Of a stretch of 64,000 nucleotides of DNA, positions 50,285-60,562 are shown one piece after another. Every line of letters starts with the position of its first letter. Positions within the stretch are counted from its first letter, which is position 1. A program made the translations under genes and the position numbers. Source of the stretch: JAAZMI01 sp964603615 (lineage in GTDB: Bacteria > Bacillota > Dethiobacteria > DTU022 > UBA8154). Location: the NCBI GenBank assembly GCA_964603615.1, contig CAZRVU010000005.1, forward strand, positions 17,428 through 81,427. The letters are read 5' to 3'. Below the pieces are notes generated by a model. The model saw only the letters and a list, made by a program, of their open reading frames with translations, ran no database searches and was not told the origin of the DNA.

Positions 50285-51385
50285 TTATAACTGCATTAAT
50301 TGATAAATATTGGCCGCTGCCTGTGGATGCCCTAATTTGATACTGTTCTTTTTCATTTGCTCCATTTTGCCGGGATCACGGAACAAGCCGAAAATATTTT
50401 CTTGCAAAACTTGTGCCGTCAAATCCTGTTCTTCGATGAGCACAGCCGCCCCCTGGCGGGCAATTTCCCGCGCATTGACCAACTGGTGATCGTGAACAAC
50501 ATTTGGTGAAGGAATGATGATCGCCGGAACCCCCAAAGCTGTAACCTCGGCTAAGGTGGTCGCCCCGGCTCTCGTAATCAGTAGATCGGCAGCAGCCAGG
50601 GCCAAACCCATCTCTTGCTGGTAAGCACGGACCTGTAGCCGGCCCCCATAGTGTTGCATCATTTCCGTTGCCTGCAGCCGGGAAAGCACTTCTTGATAGT
50701 ATATTTCCCCCGTGATGTAAAGAATTTGTATGTTTTTATTATCCTGGGCACGGATCAGGAAATCTACTGTACTTTGATTAATTTTGGCGGCCCCCCGGCT
50801 CCCACCAACCACCAATAAAAGGGGAAGATTTGTATCCATATTTAACATTTGGCGGGCTGCTGATTTGCTTATAAAACCCACCTCTGAAGCACGGGGATTG
50901 CCGGTGACATAAAGGTTGGCCTGCTTTCTAAAATAACGCCGGGAAGCGCTAAAGGAAAGGCAAACCTTACCGACAAAGGGAGCAACCAAACGATTGGTAA
51001 TCCCTGGCATTACATTTTGTTCATGAATGAGAATGTTTTTACGCCGGAACAGGGCTGCAAGAAGCATGGGAGCAGCAGCATAGCCCCCTGTGCCTACAAT
51101 AAAATCCGGCTGAAACTTATCTAATATTTTTTTGGCCTGTTGAATAGATTTACCCAGCAAATAAAAAGTTTTTCCCCAGTGCAAATCTATTTTACGGGAA
51201 AGGCCGCGCACCTGGAAAGTAAACAGGCGAAAACCGGAAGCAGGTACAATCTTTTCCTCCATTCCTCCGCGGGCACCCACAAAATATATTTCTGACTCCG
51301 GATTAACTTTAAGAATGTAGCGTGCCAGGGCCAGGGCCGGATAAATATGTCCCCCGGTCCCCCCTCCCGCAAAAATAATACGCAA
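50285..51385 (-). CDS. murG: Lipid II glycosyltransferase MurG
   Basis: Adds GlcNAc to lipid I on the inner membrane face. GT-B fold motifs IIFAGGGTGGHIYPALALA, HEQNVMPGITNR, VVGGSRGA and RAGATTLAEVTALG. TTG start at 51385 after GGGAGG; 366 aa. Sits between ftsW and murB. Confidence 0.96.
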   Translation of the reverse strand: MRIIFAGGGTGGHIYPALALARYILKVNPESEIYFVGARGGMEEKIVPASGFRLFTFQVRGLSRKIDLHWGKTFYLLGKSIQQAKKILDKFQPDFIVGTGGYAAAPMLLAALFRRKNILIHEQNVMPGITNRLVAPFVGKVCLSFSASRRYFRKQANLYVTGNPRASEVGFISKSAARQMLNMDTNLPLLLVVGGSRGAAKINQSTVDFLIRAQDNKNIQILYITGEIYYQEVLSRLQATEMMQHYGGRLQVRAYQQEMGLALAAADLLITRAGATTLAEVTALGVPAIIIPSPNVVHDHQLVNAREIARQGAAVLIEEQDLTAQVLQENIFGLFRDPGKMEQMKKNSIKLGHPQAAANIYQLMQL

Positions 51386-51401
51386 TTTTATCCTCCCGTA
51401 G

Positions 51402-52520
51402 CTAACGACTATAGCGTGAAATATTCATTAAAATACCCAGGCTGCACATCGTAAAAAACAGGGAGCTCCCCCCGGCGCTGATCAAAGGCAAAGTGATCCC
51501 CGTCACAGGAATGGAGCCGGTAACCACACCAATGTTCAGCAATGTCTGCACAGCCACCATCACCGTTATTCCAGCAGCCAAAAGACTGCTAAAAGTATCC
51601 GGCGCCATCAAGGAAGTCTTAAAACCTCTCCAAATCAAAATAAAAAAAAGTAGCATAATCGTTACCGCCCCGAGGAAACCCAGCTCTTCACCGATAATCG
51701 AAAAAATAAAATCGTTCTGCGGTTCGGGTAGATAGTACAACTTCTGGCGGCTACGACCCAGCCCCACACCGAAAAGCCCCCCCGGCCCCAAAGCATAAAG
51801 CGACTGGATAATATGATAACCTGCTCCCAGTGGATCGGCCCAGGGATCTAGAAAATAAAAAATACGCTGCATCCGATATCCTTCGCTCAAGGAAAAATAA
51901 AGCATCACCGGAACACTAAAAAAAACAAGGTAAAATAGCTGCTTAAAGGGCATGCCCGCAGCAAAAACAACGATGCCGACGGCCAGGGCTAAAGTTACTG
52001 CCGTACCTAGATCGGGTTGCGCTAAAATAAGCAAAAAAGATCCGGCCATCATAACCAACGGTATGAAACTGCTGCGCCAAAAATCATCCATATCAATACT
52101 TTTCTTGCTCAAAAATGCTGCCGTAAAAATGATGAGCGCCAGTTTCGAAAATTCCGCAGGCTGGATAGTAGTGAAAGAACCCAGGGAAATCCAGCGGCGG
52201 GCCCCGCCATATTCTACGCCCAAACCTGGCATAAAAACCAGCATTAACAGCAAATAATTTAGTACTAACAAGAGGGGGACCATTTTTCGCCATTTCCAGT
52301 AATTAAGGTTCGCTGTAAAAATCATGCCGGCCAACCCCAAAACCATCCAGAAAGCCTGTCGTCTTAGAAAATAAAAGGCATCCCCCCTGGATTCCAGTGC
52401 CGTAATATAGCTGGCACTAAAAACCATGACCAAACCAAAAGCAGAAATAATAAGCACGGTAAAAAAAATAGTAAAATCCGGGGGGTTCCGTAGTTCCTGG
52501 TTGGTGGAGATTCTTTTCAT
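51402..52520 (-). CDS. ftsW: SEDS glycosyltransferase FtsW/SpoVE
   Basis: Polytopic septal peptidoglycan polymerase that works with the class B PBP (here SpoVD). About ten membrane segments; conserved GARRWISLGSFTTIQPAEFSKL (split reading), ILAQPDLGTA, FSIIGEELGF and GITLPLISAGGSS. 372 aa. Its ATG shares a base with the murD stop. SpoVE is the name used for the same locus in Bacillus. Confidence 0.94.
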   Translation of the reverse strand: MKRISTNQELRNPPDFTIFFTVLIISAFGLVMVFSASYITALESRGDAFYFLRRQAFWMVLGLAGMIFTANLNYWKWRKMVPLLLVLNYLLLMLVFMPGLGVEYGGARRWISLGSFTTIQPAEFSKLALIIFTAAFLSKKSIDMDDFWRSSFIPLVMMAGSFLLILAQPDLGTAVTLALAVGIVVFAAGMPFKQLFYLVFFSVPVMLYFSLSEGYRMQRIFYFLDPWADPLGAGYHIIQSLYALGPGGLFGVGLGRSRQKLYYLPEPQNDFIFSIIGEELGFLGAVTIMLLFFILIWRGFKTSLMAPDTFSSLLAAGITVMVAVQTLLNIGVVTGSIPVTGITLPLISAGGSSLFFTMCSLGILMNISRYSR

Positions 52521-53920
52521 TATTCCAGGGCCCCCCTTAAAGAAAGTACCGCTGTTTTAAACATCTCCCCCCGCTCCTCATAATTTTTAAACATATCCCA
52601 ACTGGCACAAGCCGGTGAAAGCAGTACGGTATCGCCCGGTTCGGCAGCCTGGAAAGCCCGCTCTACCGCTGTTTCCAAATCGGAAACAATGACCGGTTCC
52701 GTAGTAAAACCCGCTTTCAGGGCCTGGTCAGCGAAGAAAGAAGCAGACCGGCCCAAAAGAATTATTTTCTTTACTTTTTGGGTTACCAAAGCCTGTGTAA
52801 ATTGCTGCATACTGCCTCCTTTGTACAACCCGCCGGCAATTAGTATTTTGGGACCGCGTATAGCATAGAGGGCTTGTAAGGCTGCATCAGGATTAGTCCC
52901 CTTGGAATCATTAATAAAGGATATTCCCCGGATCTCTGTTACTTTTTCCAGGCGATGCGGCACACCGGGAAAAACTTTTAAGGCCCGGGCCATACTCTTT
53001 AAATCTATGCCGCCCGCTGCGGAGATAGCTACGGCGGCAAGGGCATTTTCCAGGTTGTGCCTTCCCGGTATCCTAATTTCCTCCTTACGGCAAACTAGCC
53101 GGGGAAACGGGCCCGCCTCCATTTGCAAATCCAGATACAGGGCACCGTCCTGCAGATATACACCGGGGCTTAGCACTTCTTTGCGGCTGAAAGGCAGAAC
53201 CTTGCCCCTGGTCTTCACAGCCAGGGCCCTTACACGCGGGTCATCCCAATTAAGTACAGCCCAATCATCGTTCTTCTGATTGAGAAGAATTTTCATTTTG
53301 GCAGCGATATACTGTTCCATTGTCCCGTGATGATCGAGATGATCTGCTGTGAGGTTTAACACTGCGGCGATCTTTGCCCTAAATTTTTGCGTATCCTCGA
53401 GCTGAAAGCTACTAAGCTCTGCAACAATTATTTCGCCCGGGGAAGCCTGCCTAACAGCATCACACAGGGGAAAACCAATGTTTCCGGCCACAAAGGTCTT
53501 TAGCCCCTGTTCCTTGAAAATCGCTCCAGCCAAAGCGGTAGTCGTTGTTTTGCCATTGGTACCCGTTATGGCCACCAGCGGGACTGGACTACACAGAAAA
53601 GCCAGCTCTATTTCGGAAAAAACGGGTATCTTTTCCTGACGTGCTTTTTGTAACAGAGTCAACCGTGGATTAATCCCCGGACTTTTAATGATTAAATCCA
53701 CCCCTGTCAGTAGACTTGCCGGATGTTCTCCCGCTACGATCTCTACCTGCGGAAAACCTTTAAATTCATTGCATACTTCCTGTAGGAGAGAGAGCCCCTT
53801 GGCATCGTTGGCAATAATCTGTGAGGCCCCCGCTTTTAGAAGTAAAGTAATGGCGGCCCGGCCACTTTTCGCCAGGCCCAAAACTAAAACTTTTTTTCCT
53901 TTAATCCCGTTCAGCAACAC
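52520..53920 (-). CDS. murD: UDP-MurNAc-L-Ala-D-Glu ligase
   Basis: Adds D-Glu to UDP-MurNAc-L-Ala. N-terminal VLVLGLAKSGRAA, ATP loop AITGTNGKTTTT, DHLDHHGTMEQY and FINDSKGTNPDA with the Lys site. 466 aa; GTG or the adjoining TTG is the start, after GAGGTGG. Flanked by mraY and ftsW. Confidence 0.96.
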   Translation of the reverse strand: MLLNGIKGKKVLVLGLAKSGRAAITLLLKAGASQIIANDAKGLSLLQEVCNEFKGFPQVEIVAGEHPASLLTGVDLIIKSPGINPRLTLLQKARQEKIPVFSEIELAFLCSPVPLVAITGTNGKTTTTALAGAIFKEQGLKTFVAGNIGFPLCDAVRQASPGEIIVAELSSFQLEDTQKFRAKIAAVLNLTADHLDHHGTMEQYIAAKMKILLNQKNDDWAVLNWDDPRVRALAVKTRGKVLPFSRKEVLSPGVYLQDGALYLDLQMEAGPFPRLVCRKEEIRIPGRHNLENALAAVAISAAGGIDLKSMARALKVFPGVPHRLEKVTEIRGISFINDSKGTNPDAALQALYAIRGPKILIAGGLYKGGSMQQFTQALVTQKVKKIILLGRSASFFADQALKAGFTTEPVIVSDLETAVERAFQAAEPGDTVLLSPACASWDMFKNYEERGEMFKTAVLSLRGALE

Positions 53921-53923
53921 CTT

Positions 53924-54892
53924 TTACCACCTCAGAAAGGGAGTATGTTCCCATAAGCCAACGACTGCCAAACAAAACCCTAACGCCCAGAAGCCAATAA
54001 CAACATGCCATTCCGACCAACCTTTTATTTCAAAGTGGTGGTGCAGGGGACTCATAAGAAAAACCCTTTTTCCCGTAAACCGGAAGAAAATAACCTGCAA
54101 AACAACAGAAAGGGTTTCCAGGACAAAGACTCCCCCGATAATGACAAGCGTAAGCTCGGCTTTAACTAAGATACCCACTACAGCCAAAGCTGTCCCCAGG
54201 GACAAAGAACCCACATCCCCCATAAAGATACGAGCTGGATGCAAATTAAAAATTAAAAAACCGAAACAAGCTCCGATTAGTGCACTGCAAAAATAAACCA
54301 GATCCTGCAGGCCCTGCAAAGAAGCCAGGAAAAGCAGGGCCAAAAGGGAAAGGATTGCCGTGCCACCGGCAAGGCCGTCTATACCATCCGTCAAATTTAC
54401 GGCATTGGAAAAACCAATGATGATCACAAATATAAACAACGGATACAGCAGCCCTAAATCTACCTGTAAAGAGGTAAAGGGTATCGCTACCGATGTGGAA
54501 TGGCCCAGGGTCAGGAGAACAAAATAAAAAAACAGGGCAAAAACAAACTGGGCTAGCAGCTTTTCCCTGGCACGGATACCTAGGGAGCGCCGGTGCACTA
54601 CTTTTTGGTAGTCATCCATAAAACCTAAAAAAGCACTACTAAAAGTAAGCAAAAGAGCCAAAAGAAGCCTGGGCGTCTTCGGAGCAAAAAGAAAAATTAC
54701 AACGAGAAAAGATAACAAAAAAACAAGGCCTCCCATGGTCGGCGTCCCCGCTTTACGAAAATGCTGCCGCGGCCCATCCATTCTTATCTGTTGACCATAA
54801 CGCTGGCGACGGGAAAAACGAATATAAAGCGGGCAGGTGATGACACTTAAAATAAATGCAACAATGGCCGTCTGATAAATCACCAGCGACAA
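53924..54892 (-). CDS. mraY: Phospho-MurNAc-pentapeptide transferase
   Basis: Makes lipid I from UDP-MurNAc-pentapeptide and undecaprenyl phosphate. Ten membrane segments; catalytic and binding motifs GTPTMGGLVFLLS, FMDDYQKVV, NAVNLTDGIDGLAGG and LHHHFEIKGW. TTG start at 54892 after GGGGAAGG; 322 aa. Confidence 0.96.
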   Translation of the reverse strand: MSLVIYQTAIVAFILSVITCPLYIRFSRRQRYGQQIRMDGPRQHFRKAGTPTMGGLVFLLSFLVVIFLFAPKTPRLLLALLLTFSSAFLGFMDDYQKVVHRRSLGIRAREKLLAQFVFALFFYFVLLTLGHSTSVAIPFTSLQVDLGLLYPLFIFVIIIGFSNAVNLTDGIDGLAGGTAILSLLALLFLASLQGLQDLVYFCSALIGACFGFLIFNLHPARIFMGDVGSLSLGTALAVVGILVKAELTLVIIGGVFVLETLSVVLQVIFFRFTGKRVFLMSPLHHHFEIKGWSEWHVVIGFWALGFCLAVVGLWEHTPFLRW

Positions 54893-54906
54893 AATACCTT
54901 CCCCTT

Positions 54907-56307
54907 TTATTGTTTTTTTAAAAGTTCCTCGGCTATTTTCTCCATCTGCATGGCTCGTGATCCCTTAATTAAAATAAAAGAACCGGTCAAGCTTAAGCCA
55001 TTAAGATAATGCAGTGCTTCTTCGCGGTTTTCCGCCAGGTAAATATTATTTGGGGCCAACCCCATCTCTTGGGCTCCCCGGGCAATATGTTTGGCCAATC
55101 TGCCTACTGTTAATAGAAAATCTATCCCCAAACCAGCAAGGTGTCTGCCCACGGCGCGGTGTAATTCCTCTGCCTCCGGGCCAAGCTCAAGCATATCCCC
55201 TAGAATAGCTATTTTGGGGTTACTTTGGGCCCATTCCTTCAAAGACTGCAGCGCGAAGAGCATAGACGTAGGGTTAGCATTATAAGCATCATTGATTACC
55301 CAGAAACCTTTATCTGCTAATTTTTTTTCCAGGCGCATCTCCGGAAAAGTACTACCGGCCAACCCCTTTTTGATTAGCTCGATCGGCAGGGAAAAATCCA
55401 GGCCAAGAGCAATAGCAGCTAGAGCATTATAGACATTGTGCTTTCCTGGCAAAGGGATAGTGAAAATGCCTTCACCGCCCCCGGGCAAAAGCACCTTAAA
55501 ACTGCACCCTGCTGCAGAAGGAGTATAATCCAATGCCTGCAGGCAGGCCCCTGTAACAAAACCATAGTAAAAAACTTTGCCGGGAAAAGTTCCCCCCAGC
55601 CGGACTAGAAAAGGGTCATCGCCATTTAGAAATACCTTGTCCCGGGAGCTCAAACCGGCTAGCAGCTCTCCTTTTGCCCTGGCAATGTTTTCCCTGCTGC
55701 CTAAAAATTCCAGGTGGGCCTCGCCAATATTCGTAATCACGCCCCTGGTGGGGTGGCAAAGAGCGGTCAAAAAAGCAATCTCCCCGGGGCCACTCATACC
55801 TAACTCCAGCACGGCTACCTCGTGTTCTTTATTCAAACGTAAAAGCATGAGCGGCAAGCCTAAATGATTATTCAGGTTGCCCTCCGTTTTAAGCACATTA
55901 TAGCGGACAGAAAGAACAGAGGCAATAAAATCCTTCGTGGTTGTTTTCCCGTTACTTCCTGTCACAGCCACCACGGGCAATGTAAATTTAGCTCGATGAT
56001 AAACGGCAAGCTCCTGCAGCGACTGCAAGACGTCTTTCACCAAGATAATTGCTTTGTTTTGAGGAAATATTGTCCCGGTAAAGTTAGAAAGCCATTTTTC
56101 CTCCAAAAGCGAACCGGCAGCACCTTTCTGCAAAGCGGCAGTAATAAAAATATGCCCGTTCACTTTTTCCCCGGATAAGGGGAAAAACAGTTCCCCCGGC
56201 CTAATTTGGCGGGAATCAATTGCTACCCCCTGAAAGCCTCCGTCTTGTTCCCCTTGCCAAAGCCTCCCTTTTGTTACCTTTAATACTTCCTCCCTGGAAA
56301 AAATCAT
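54907..56307 (-). CDS. murF: UDP-MurNAc-tripeptide D-Ala-D-Ala ligase
   Basis: Adds D-Ala-D-Ala to complete the pentapeptide. ATP loop VTGSNGKTTTKDF, GNLNNHLGLPLMLL, and NDAYNANPTSM are present. 466 aa. ATG overlaps the murE stop by 4 nt. Confidence 0.96.
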   Translation of the reverse strand: MIFSREEVLKVTKGRLWQGEQDGGFQGVAIDSRQIRPGELFFPLSGEKVNGHIFITAALQKGAAGSLLEEKWLSNFTGTIFPQNKAIILVKDVLQSLQELAVYHRAKFTLPVVAVTGSNGKTTTKDFIASVLSVRYNVLKTEGNLNNHLGLPLMLLRLNKEHEVAVLELGMSGPGEIAFLTALCHPTRGVITNIGEAHLEFLGSRENIARAKGELLAGLSSRDKVFLNGDDPFLVRLGGTFPGKVFYYGFVTGACLQALDYTPSAAGCSFKVLLPGGGEGIFTIPLPGKHNVYNALAAIALGLDFSLPIELIKKGLAGSTFPEMRLEKKLADKGFWVINDAYNANPTSMLFALQSLKEWAQSNPKIAILGDMLELGPEAEELHRAVGRHLAGLGIDFLLTVGRLAKHIARGAQEMGLAPNNIYLAENREEALHYLNGLSLTGSFILIKGSRAMQMEKIAEELLKKQ

Positions 56308-57830
56308 ATTTTTTTCCCCTGTATGGCTTTTTTACCCAGCCTTTGAGCGATTATTTCTGCGGATACCTCTCGATCGCTGAAAGGAATAGTGTGATCACTA
56401 AAAATTTGATAATTTTCATGACCTTTGCCGGCAATAATCACCATATCCCCCGGCCTGGCAAGTTCAATGCCCAATTTAATGGCTTCATAGCGATCTGACT
56501 GGATGGTGTAACCGTTTCCGGAAGTCTTCACTTCCTGCAGCCCGGCTTCTACTTCGTAGATAATTTGCCAGGGGTCTTCCCGGCGCGGGTTGTCGGAGGT
56601 CAAAATGCAGTAATCACTATACTTGCCGGCAATCTGCCCCATCACCGGTCTTTTGGTCCGATCCCTCTCTCCTCCACATCCAAAAATAGTAATGATTTTC
56701 CCCCGGCAAAATTCCCGGGCTGTTTGCAAGACATTGTCTAGTCCATCTGGCGTATGGGCATAGTCGATGATCACCACAAAATCCTGCCCCAAATCCACGC
56801 GTTCAAAACGGCCGGGAACCCCTTTAACTTTTTCCAGAGCACTCTTAATCTCCGGCAGCTCTATTCCCTCCAGTAAAGCCACAGAGGTCGCTGCTAATGC
56901 GTTATAAATGTTAAAGTATCCGGTTAGCTGCAACATAAAATCTGCCTCCCCCCAGGGGGAAAGCAACTTATATTTTACCCCTGAATCTTTTAACTCAACT
57001 TTCTGTGCTCTAATTTCTGCGGAATTTTTAAGGCCATAGGAAACGGATTGTACTGTAGACTGCTTTAAAAAGTAATCATAGTAGGTGTCATCACGGTTAA
57101 GCACGGCATAACGCGGCTGGGAATTTTTTAAAAAGCTGCCTCCCATCTGGGAAAATAGCTTTCCTTTAGCAGCCAGATAGCGTGTATATGTCTGGTGAAA
57201 ATCAAGATGATCATTGGTCATATTGGTCAAAACAGCATAATCAAAATCACAACCAGAGACCCGGTTTAGTTCTAGGGCATGCGAGGAGACCTCCATAATT
57301 GCATAACGCACACCTCTTTCCACCATCAAATGCAAGGCTTGTTGCAAATCCGGGGCTTCAGGAGTGGTGGCCAGCACAGGAAAAGTTTCCTGGCCAACCT
57401 TATATTTGATCGTGCCCAGCAACCCGGTTCTGTAATTTTGTGCCGACATAATTGCTTCGATCAGATGGGTGGAAGTTGTTTTACCGTTCGTTCCTGTAAC
57501 ACCAATCAAGCGGAGATTGGTTGCCGGTGAATCATAAAAAAGCTGGGAAATAGCCGCCATCGCTACGCGGACATCGGGAACTAAAACCTTTGCCGCTCCC
57601 CGGACCTCACAGTCTTTTTCCAGGATCACAGCAACGGCCCCGGCGGCAACAGCCTGTGCAATATAATCATGCCCGTCTGCTTTGCTCCCTTGCAGGCAAA
57701 AGAAAACAAAACCCGGTTGGATCCGCCCGGAATGATAAGCTAGCCCTTTCACAATAGGATCGTTTTGACCCTCAATTCTAAACACATGCAAGTACTTTAA
57801 CAGCTCTGACAGCTTCTTGACTATTCCCAC
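56304..57830 (-). CDS. murE: UDP-MurNAc-dipeptide meso-DAP ligase
   Basis: Adds the third residue of the stem peptide. ATP loop VTGTNGKTTSTH and the DNPRREDP motif, whose Arg specifies meso-diaminopimelate, so the wall is predicted A1-gamma. GTG at 57830 follows AAAGGAGG; 508 aa. The frame to 57869 is too long. Confidence 0.96.
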   Translation of the reverse strand: MGIVKKLSELLKYLHVFRIEGQNDPIVKGLAYHSGRIQPGFVFFCLQGSKADGHDYIAQAVAAGAVAVILEKDCEVRGAAKVLVPDVRVAMAAISQLFYDSPATNLRLIGVTGTNGKTTSTHLIEAIMSAQNYRTGLLGTIKYKVGQETFPVLATTPEAPDLQQALHLMVERGVRYAIMEVSSHALELNRVSGCDFDYAVLTNMTNDHLDFHQTYTRYLAAKGKLFSQMGGSFLKNSQPRYAVLNRDDTYYDYFLKQSTVQSVSYGLKNSAEIRAQKVELKDSGVKYKLLSPWGEADFMLQLTGYFNIYNALAATSVALLEGIELPEIKSALEKVKGVPGRFERVDLGQDFVVIIDYAHTPDGLDNVLQTAREFCRGKIITIFGCGGERDRTKRPVMGQIAGKYSDYCILTSDNPRREDPWQIIYEVEAGLQEVKTSGNGYTIQSDRYEAIKLGIELARPGDMVIIAGKGHENYQIFSDHTIPFSDREVSAEIIAQRLGKKAIQGKKI

Positions 57831-57898
57831 CGGCGTTCCTCCTTTCCTGGGCCCCATCATATTATACACTCAAAAGAACACCGTAAACCCAATTGCCT

Positions 57899-60010
57899 TT
57901 AATTTTCAAACAGCGGCGAAGAAAAATAAACTTGCACCCTTGAATTTTTGCCAGTTGCGGTTCCCGCGGCCGGCTCCTGCTGAACAGCCAGACCTGAACC
58001 GGCGGGCACTACCTGCAAGTCCAGACGTTTTAAAATTTCGCTTACTTCTTTGATCGTCAGCCCCTGCAGATCGGGAACAGTCACTTCTGCCGGATCGTCT
58101 TCATCCCAAAGATCTTCCAGGTAAACAATGATCTTCGTCTGTAAAGGAACGTGGGCTCCTGACTTTGGTGTTTGATCTTTAATCGAGCCTTCTTTACCTA
58201 CCAACCTTAAAAGTAACCCCCGCGATTCCAACAGTGCTCCGGCTTGATCAACGGTGAGCCCTTTCAATTCAGGAACTTCAACCAACTGTACCTCCGGCGC
58301 AACGGATAGCTCCTCCGGAGGAATTTCCAGGTAGGAGAGCACGTCCTTGACCACTGCCTGGAAAATAGGAGCACAAATCTGCGAACCCCATTGGGCCCCC
58401 CTTTTGGCACCATCTACAGCAATGTACAGCAGGATCTGCGGATTTTCTGCAGGGGCAAAACCAATAAAAGACAATATATATTCCCCGTGCTTATATATTC
58501 CCCCCGGCCCAACTTTTTGTGCTGTTCCCGTTTTACCGGCAATACGATAGCCTTCGATTGCAGCATTGATACCACTACCTTGATTGACAACCTCCACCAT
58601 AATAGAGGCAACCCTTTTAGCCGTTTCCGGAGAGATAACCCGCCTCACAATTTCCGGAGCGCCGCGCTCCACAATTTCCCCGGCGGGGCCTTTTATTTCC
58701 TGAATGAGGTAGGGCCGCAATAAAAAACCCCCATTAGCAATGGCAGCAACAGCCATCACCTGCTGCAATGGCGTTACTGAAATCCCCTGACCGAATGAAG
58801 ATGTAGCCAGTTCGAGGGGACCAATCTGTTCCGGCCTAAAAATTAGGCCTGCTCCTTCCCCGGGGAACTTTAGCCCGGTTTTGGCACCAAAACCAAAGGC
58901 CCGCACATATTCAAACATTTTTTCCGGGCCCAGCCTTTCTCCCAACTGTATAAAAGCAGGGTTACAAGAACCCAAAACCGCCTCCAAATAAGAGATTGAG
59001 CCATGCCCTCCCTGATCCGAGGTCCAACAACGGATTGTGTGGCCGGCTATCGTTGTTTCACCCGAACAATAAAAATATTCTTGTTCATTATACATATTTT
59101 CTTCTATAGCGGCAGATAAAGTCACTAATTTAAAAGTAGAACCTGGCTCAAATGTATCCGTGACAGGATAAAGCCTCCAATATTCCTTGGAATATTCATT
59201 ATATTCGTTAGGATCAAAATCCGGCTTGGAAGCAGAAGCCCAAAATGCTCCAGTTTGGGGATTGATGGCCAGACCCATGATCCTATCGGGATCATATTCA
59301 ACCATGGCCTTGTTTAGTTCCCGCTCCAAAATATATTGAATTGTTTCGTCTATAGTTAAATAAAGATCCATTCCCTCCTTAGGCGGATTATAGCGGCGGA
59401 CACCGGAAATTTCCCGTCCTTTGTTATCTGTCGGGAAATAAATCTGACCATCACGGCCCTTCAGATAATCTTCGTAATAAATCTCCAACCCGCCCCAGCC
59501 CTGATCGGTGCCCACAAAACCAAGCAACTGGGATAGCAACGTGCCATTCGGATAAAACCGCTTCGCTTCATGCGTAAAAGTAATACCCGGCAGGTCTAAA
59601 AGCCGGATCTCTTGGGCCGCTTCTTCTGTAATTTTTCTTTTGACATAAACGGCAGCGCGCTCCTGGGTAATAAGTTCAAGGATGCGTTCTACTGACATCT
59701 CCAAAACAGGTGCCAGGGCGCGAGCGGTAAAAAGGGGATCTGTAATTTGAGGAGGTACGGCCACAACTGTATCCACTGTAGCGCTGCCAGCCAGGAGGTG
59801 CCCATTACAATCATAGATACTCCCCCGCGGTGAACGCGTCGGAATACTGCGATTCCATTGTTCCCATGCTTTCTGCTGAAGCTCTTCAGCCCGCACAAAC
59901 TGTATCCAACCCAGCCTGAAAATAAGTGTAAAAATCAATGCTACTATTATAACAAAGATACAAAGAACTCTGCGGCTTATAATAATATTAAAAGTATTAT
60001 GGCGAAACAT
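57899..60010 (-). CDS. spoVD: Class B penicillin-binding protein with PASTA repeats
   Basis: Transpeptidase of septal or cortex peptidoglycan (SpoVD/PBP2B). One N-terminal helix (about 13-35), a dimerisation domain, and a catalytic domain with FEPGSTFKLV (STFK), GSCN and AGKTGTAQ. Two C-terminal PASTA domains begin near VPELKGLTVDQAG and VPDLQGLTIKEVS. ATG at 60010 follows GAGAGGG; 703 aa. Two PASTA repeats are more like PBP2B than SpoVD, so it may do both jobs. Confidence 0.94.
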   Translation of the reverse strand: MFRHNTFNIIISRRVLCIFVIIVALIFTLIFRLGWIQFVRAEELQQKAWEQWNRSIPTRSPRGSIYDCNGHLLAGSATVDTVVAVPPQITDPLFTARALAPVLEMSVERILELITQERAAVYVKRKITEEAAQEIRLLDLPGITFTHEAKRFYPNGTLLSQLLGFVGTDQGWGGLEIYYEDYLKGRDGQIYFPTDNKGREISGVRRYNPPKEGMDLYLTIDETIQYILERELNKAMVEYDPDRIMGLAINPQTGAFWASASKPDFDPNEYNEYSKEYWRLYPVTDTFEPGSTFKLVTLSAAIEENMYNEQEYFYCSGETTIAGHTIRCWTSDQGGHGSISYLEAVLGSCNPAFIQLGERLGPEKMFEYVRAFGFGAKTGLKFPGEGAGLIFRPEQIGPLELATSSFGQGISVTPLQQVMAVAAIANGGFLLRPYLIQEIKGPAGEIVERGAPEIVRRVISPETAKRVASIMVEVVNQGSGINAAIEGYRIAGKTGTAQKVGPGGIYKHGEYILSFIGFAPAENPQILLYIAVDGAKRGAQWGSQICAPIFQAVVKDVLSYLEIPPEELSVAPEVQLVEVPELKGLTVDQAGALLESRGLLLRLVGKEGSIKDQTPKSGAHVPLQTKIIVYLEDLWDEDDPAEVTVPDLQGLTIKEVSEILKRLDLQVVPAGSGLAVQQEPAAGTATGKNSRVQVYFSSPLFEN

Positions 60011-60036
60011 TGGCCCTCTCTTTCTAAACACGCGGG

Positions 60037-60462
60037 TTAGTTTTCATTTACCGGCAAGGAAAGAACCAGCCACTGCTTCTTATCCGGGTACTGTAAACCT
60101 AGCTCCCCCACAGCAATCTTTTCTATCCTTTCCAGGGAACCAAGACGCTGGGTTTCAATACAAAGACTTTCTTTTTCTTCCTGTAGCAAAACTATGTCTC
60201 CCTGTAGCTGATGAATACGATAATTACAGGCAACGATTCGCCCGTGCTGGCTAATCAACCCCACACCAATCGCCATTAATAATAATAATAATACGGATAA
60301 TTGCAGGATCTCCTTTAAATTGCTTATTGTTACACCCGCTGAAGATGAAGCTTTTTCACGCCTCCTGCTAACAGGGTTTAAATGCGTTTCCGGCAAATAA
60401 TTCCTACGATACTTTTCTTCCAAAAAATAACCTGTTGCAGGTTTTTCTCTGGCTACTAACAA
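60037..60462 (-). CDS. ftsL: Cell division protein FtsL
   Basis: Small bitopic divisome protein. One membrane helix (about 52-70) follows a basic N-terminus; a coiled-coil-like stretch (IHQLQGDIVLLQEEKESL) follows. 141 aa, TTG start after GGTGAA. Assignment rests on topology and position between rsmH and spoVD. Confidence 0.85.
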   Translation of the reverse strand: MLVAREKPATGYFLEEKYRRNYLPETHLNPVSRRREKASSSAGVTISNLKEILQLSVLLLLLMAIGVGLISQHGRIVACNYRIHQLQGDIVLLQEEKESLCIETQRLGSLERIEKIAVGELGLQYPDKKQWLVLSLPVNEN

Positions 60463-60480
60463 ATTTATTCACCTACCATT

Positions 60481-60562
60481 TTTCTTAGAACCAACGGCTT
60501 CAGCTCTTTTCCGCTGCCCCTTTTCTTAAAACCACCAACTTCAGTTCTTTTCCACCGCCCTT
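60481..60562. repeat. 41-bp imperfect tandem duplication at the rsmH stop
   Basis: Two 41 bp units (from 60481 and 60522) of about 75-80 percent identity cover the last codons and stop of rsmH. On the minus strand each reads AGAAAA or GGAAAAG around AACTGAAG or AGCTGAAG, so the extension repeats the stop codon. Confidence 0.6.
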
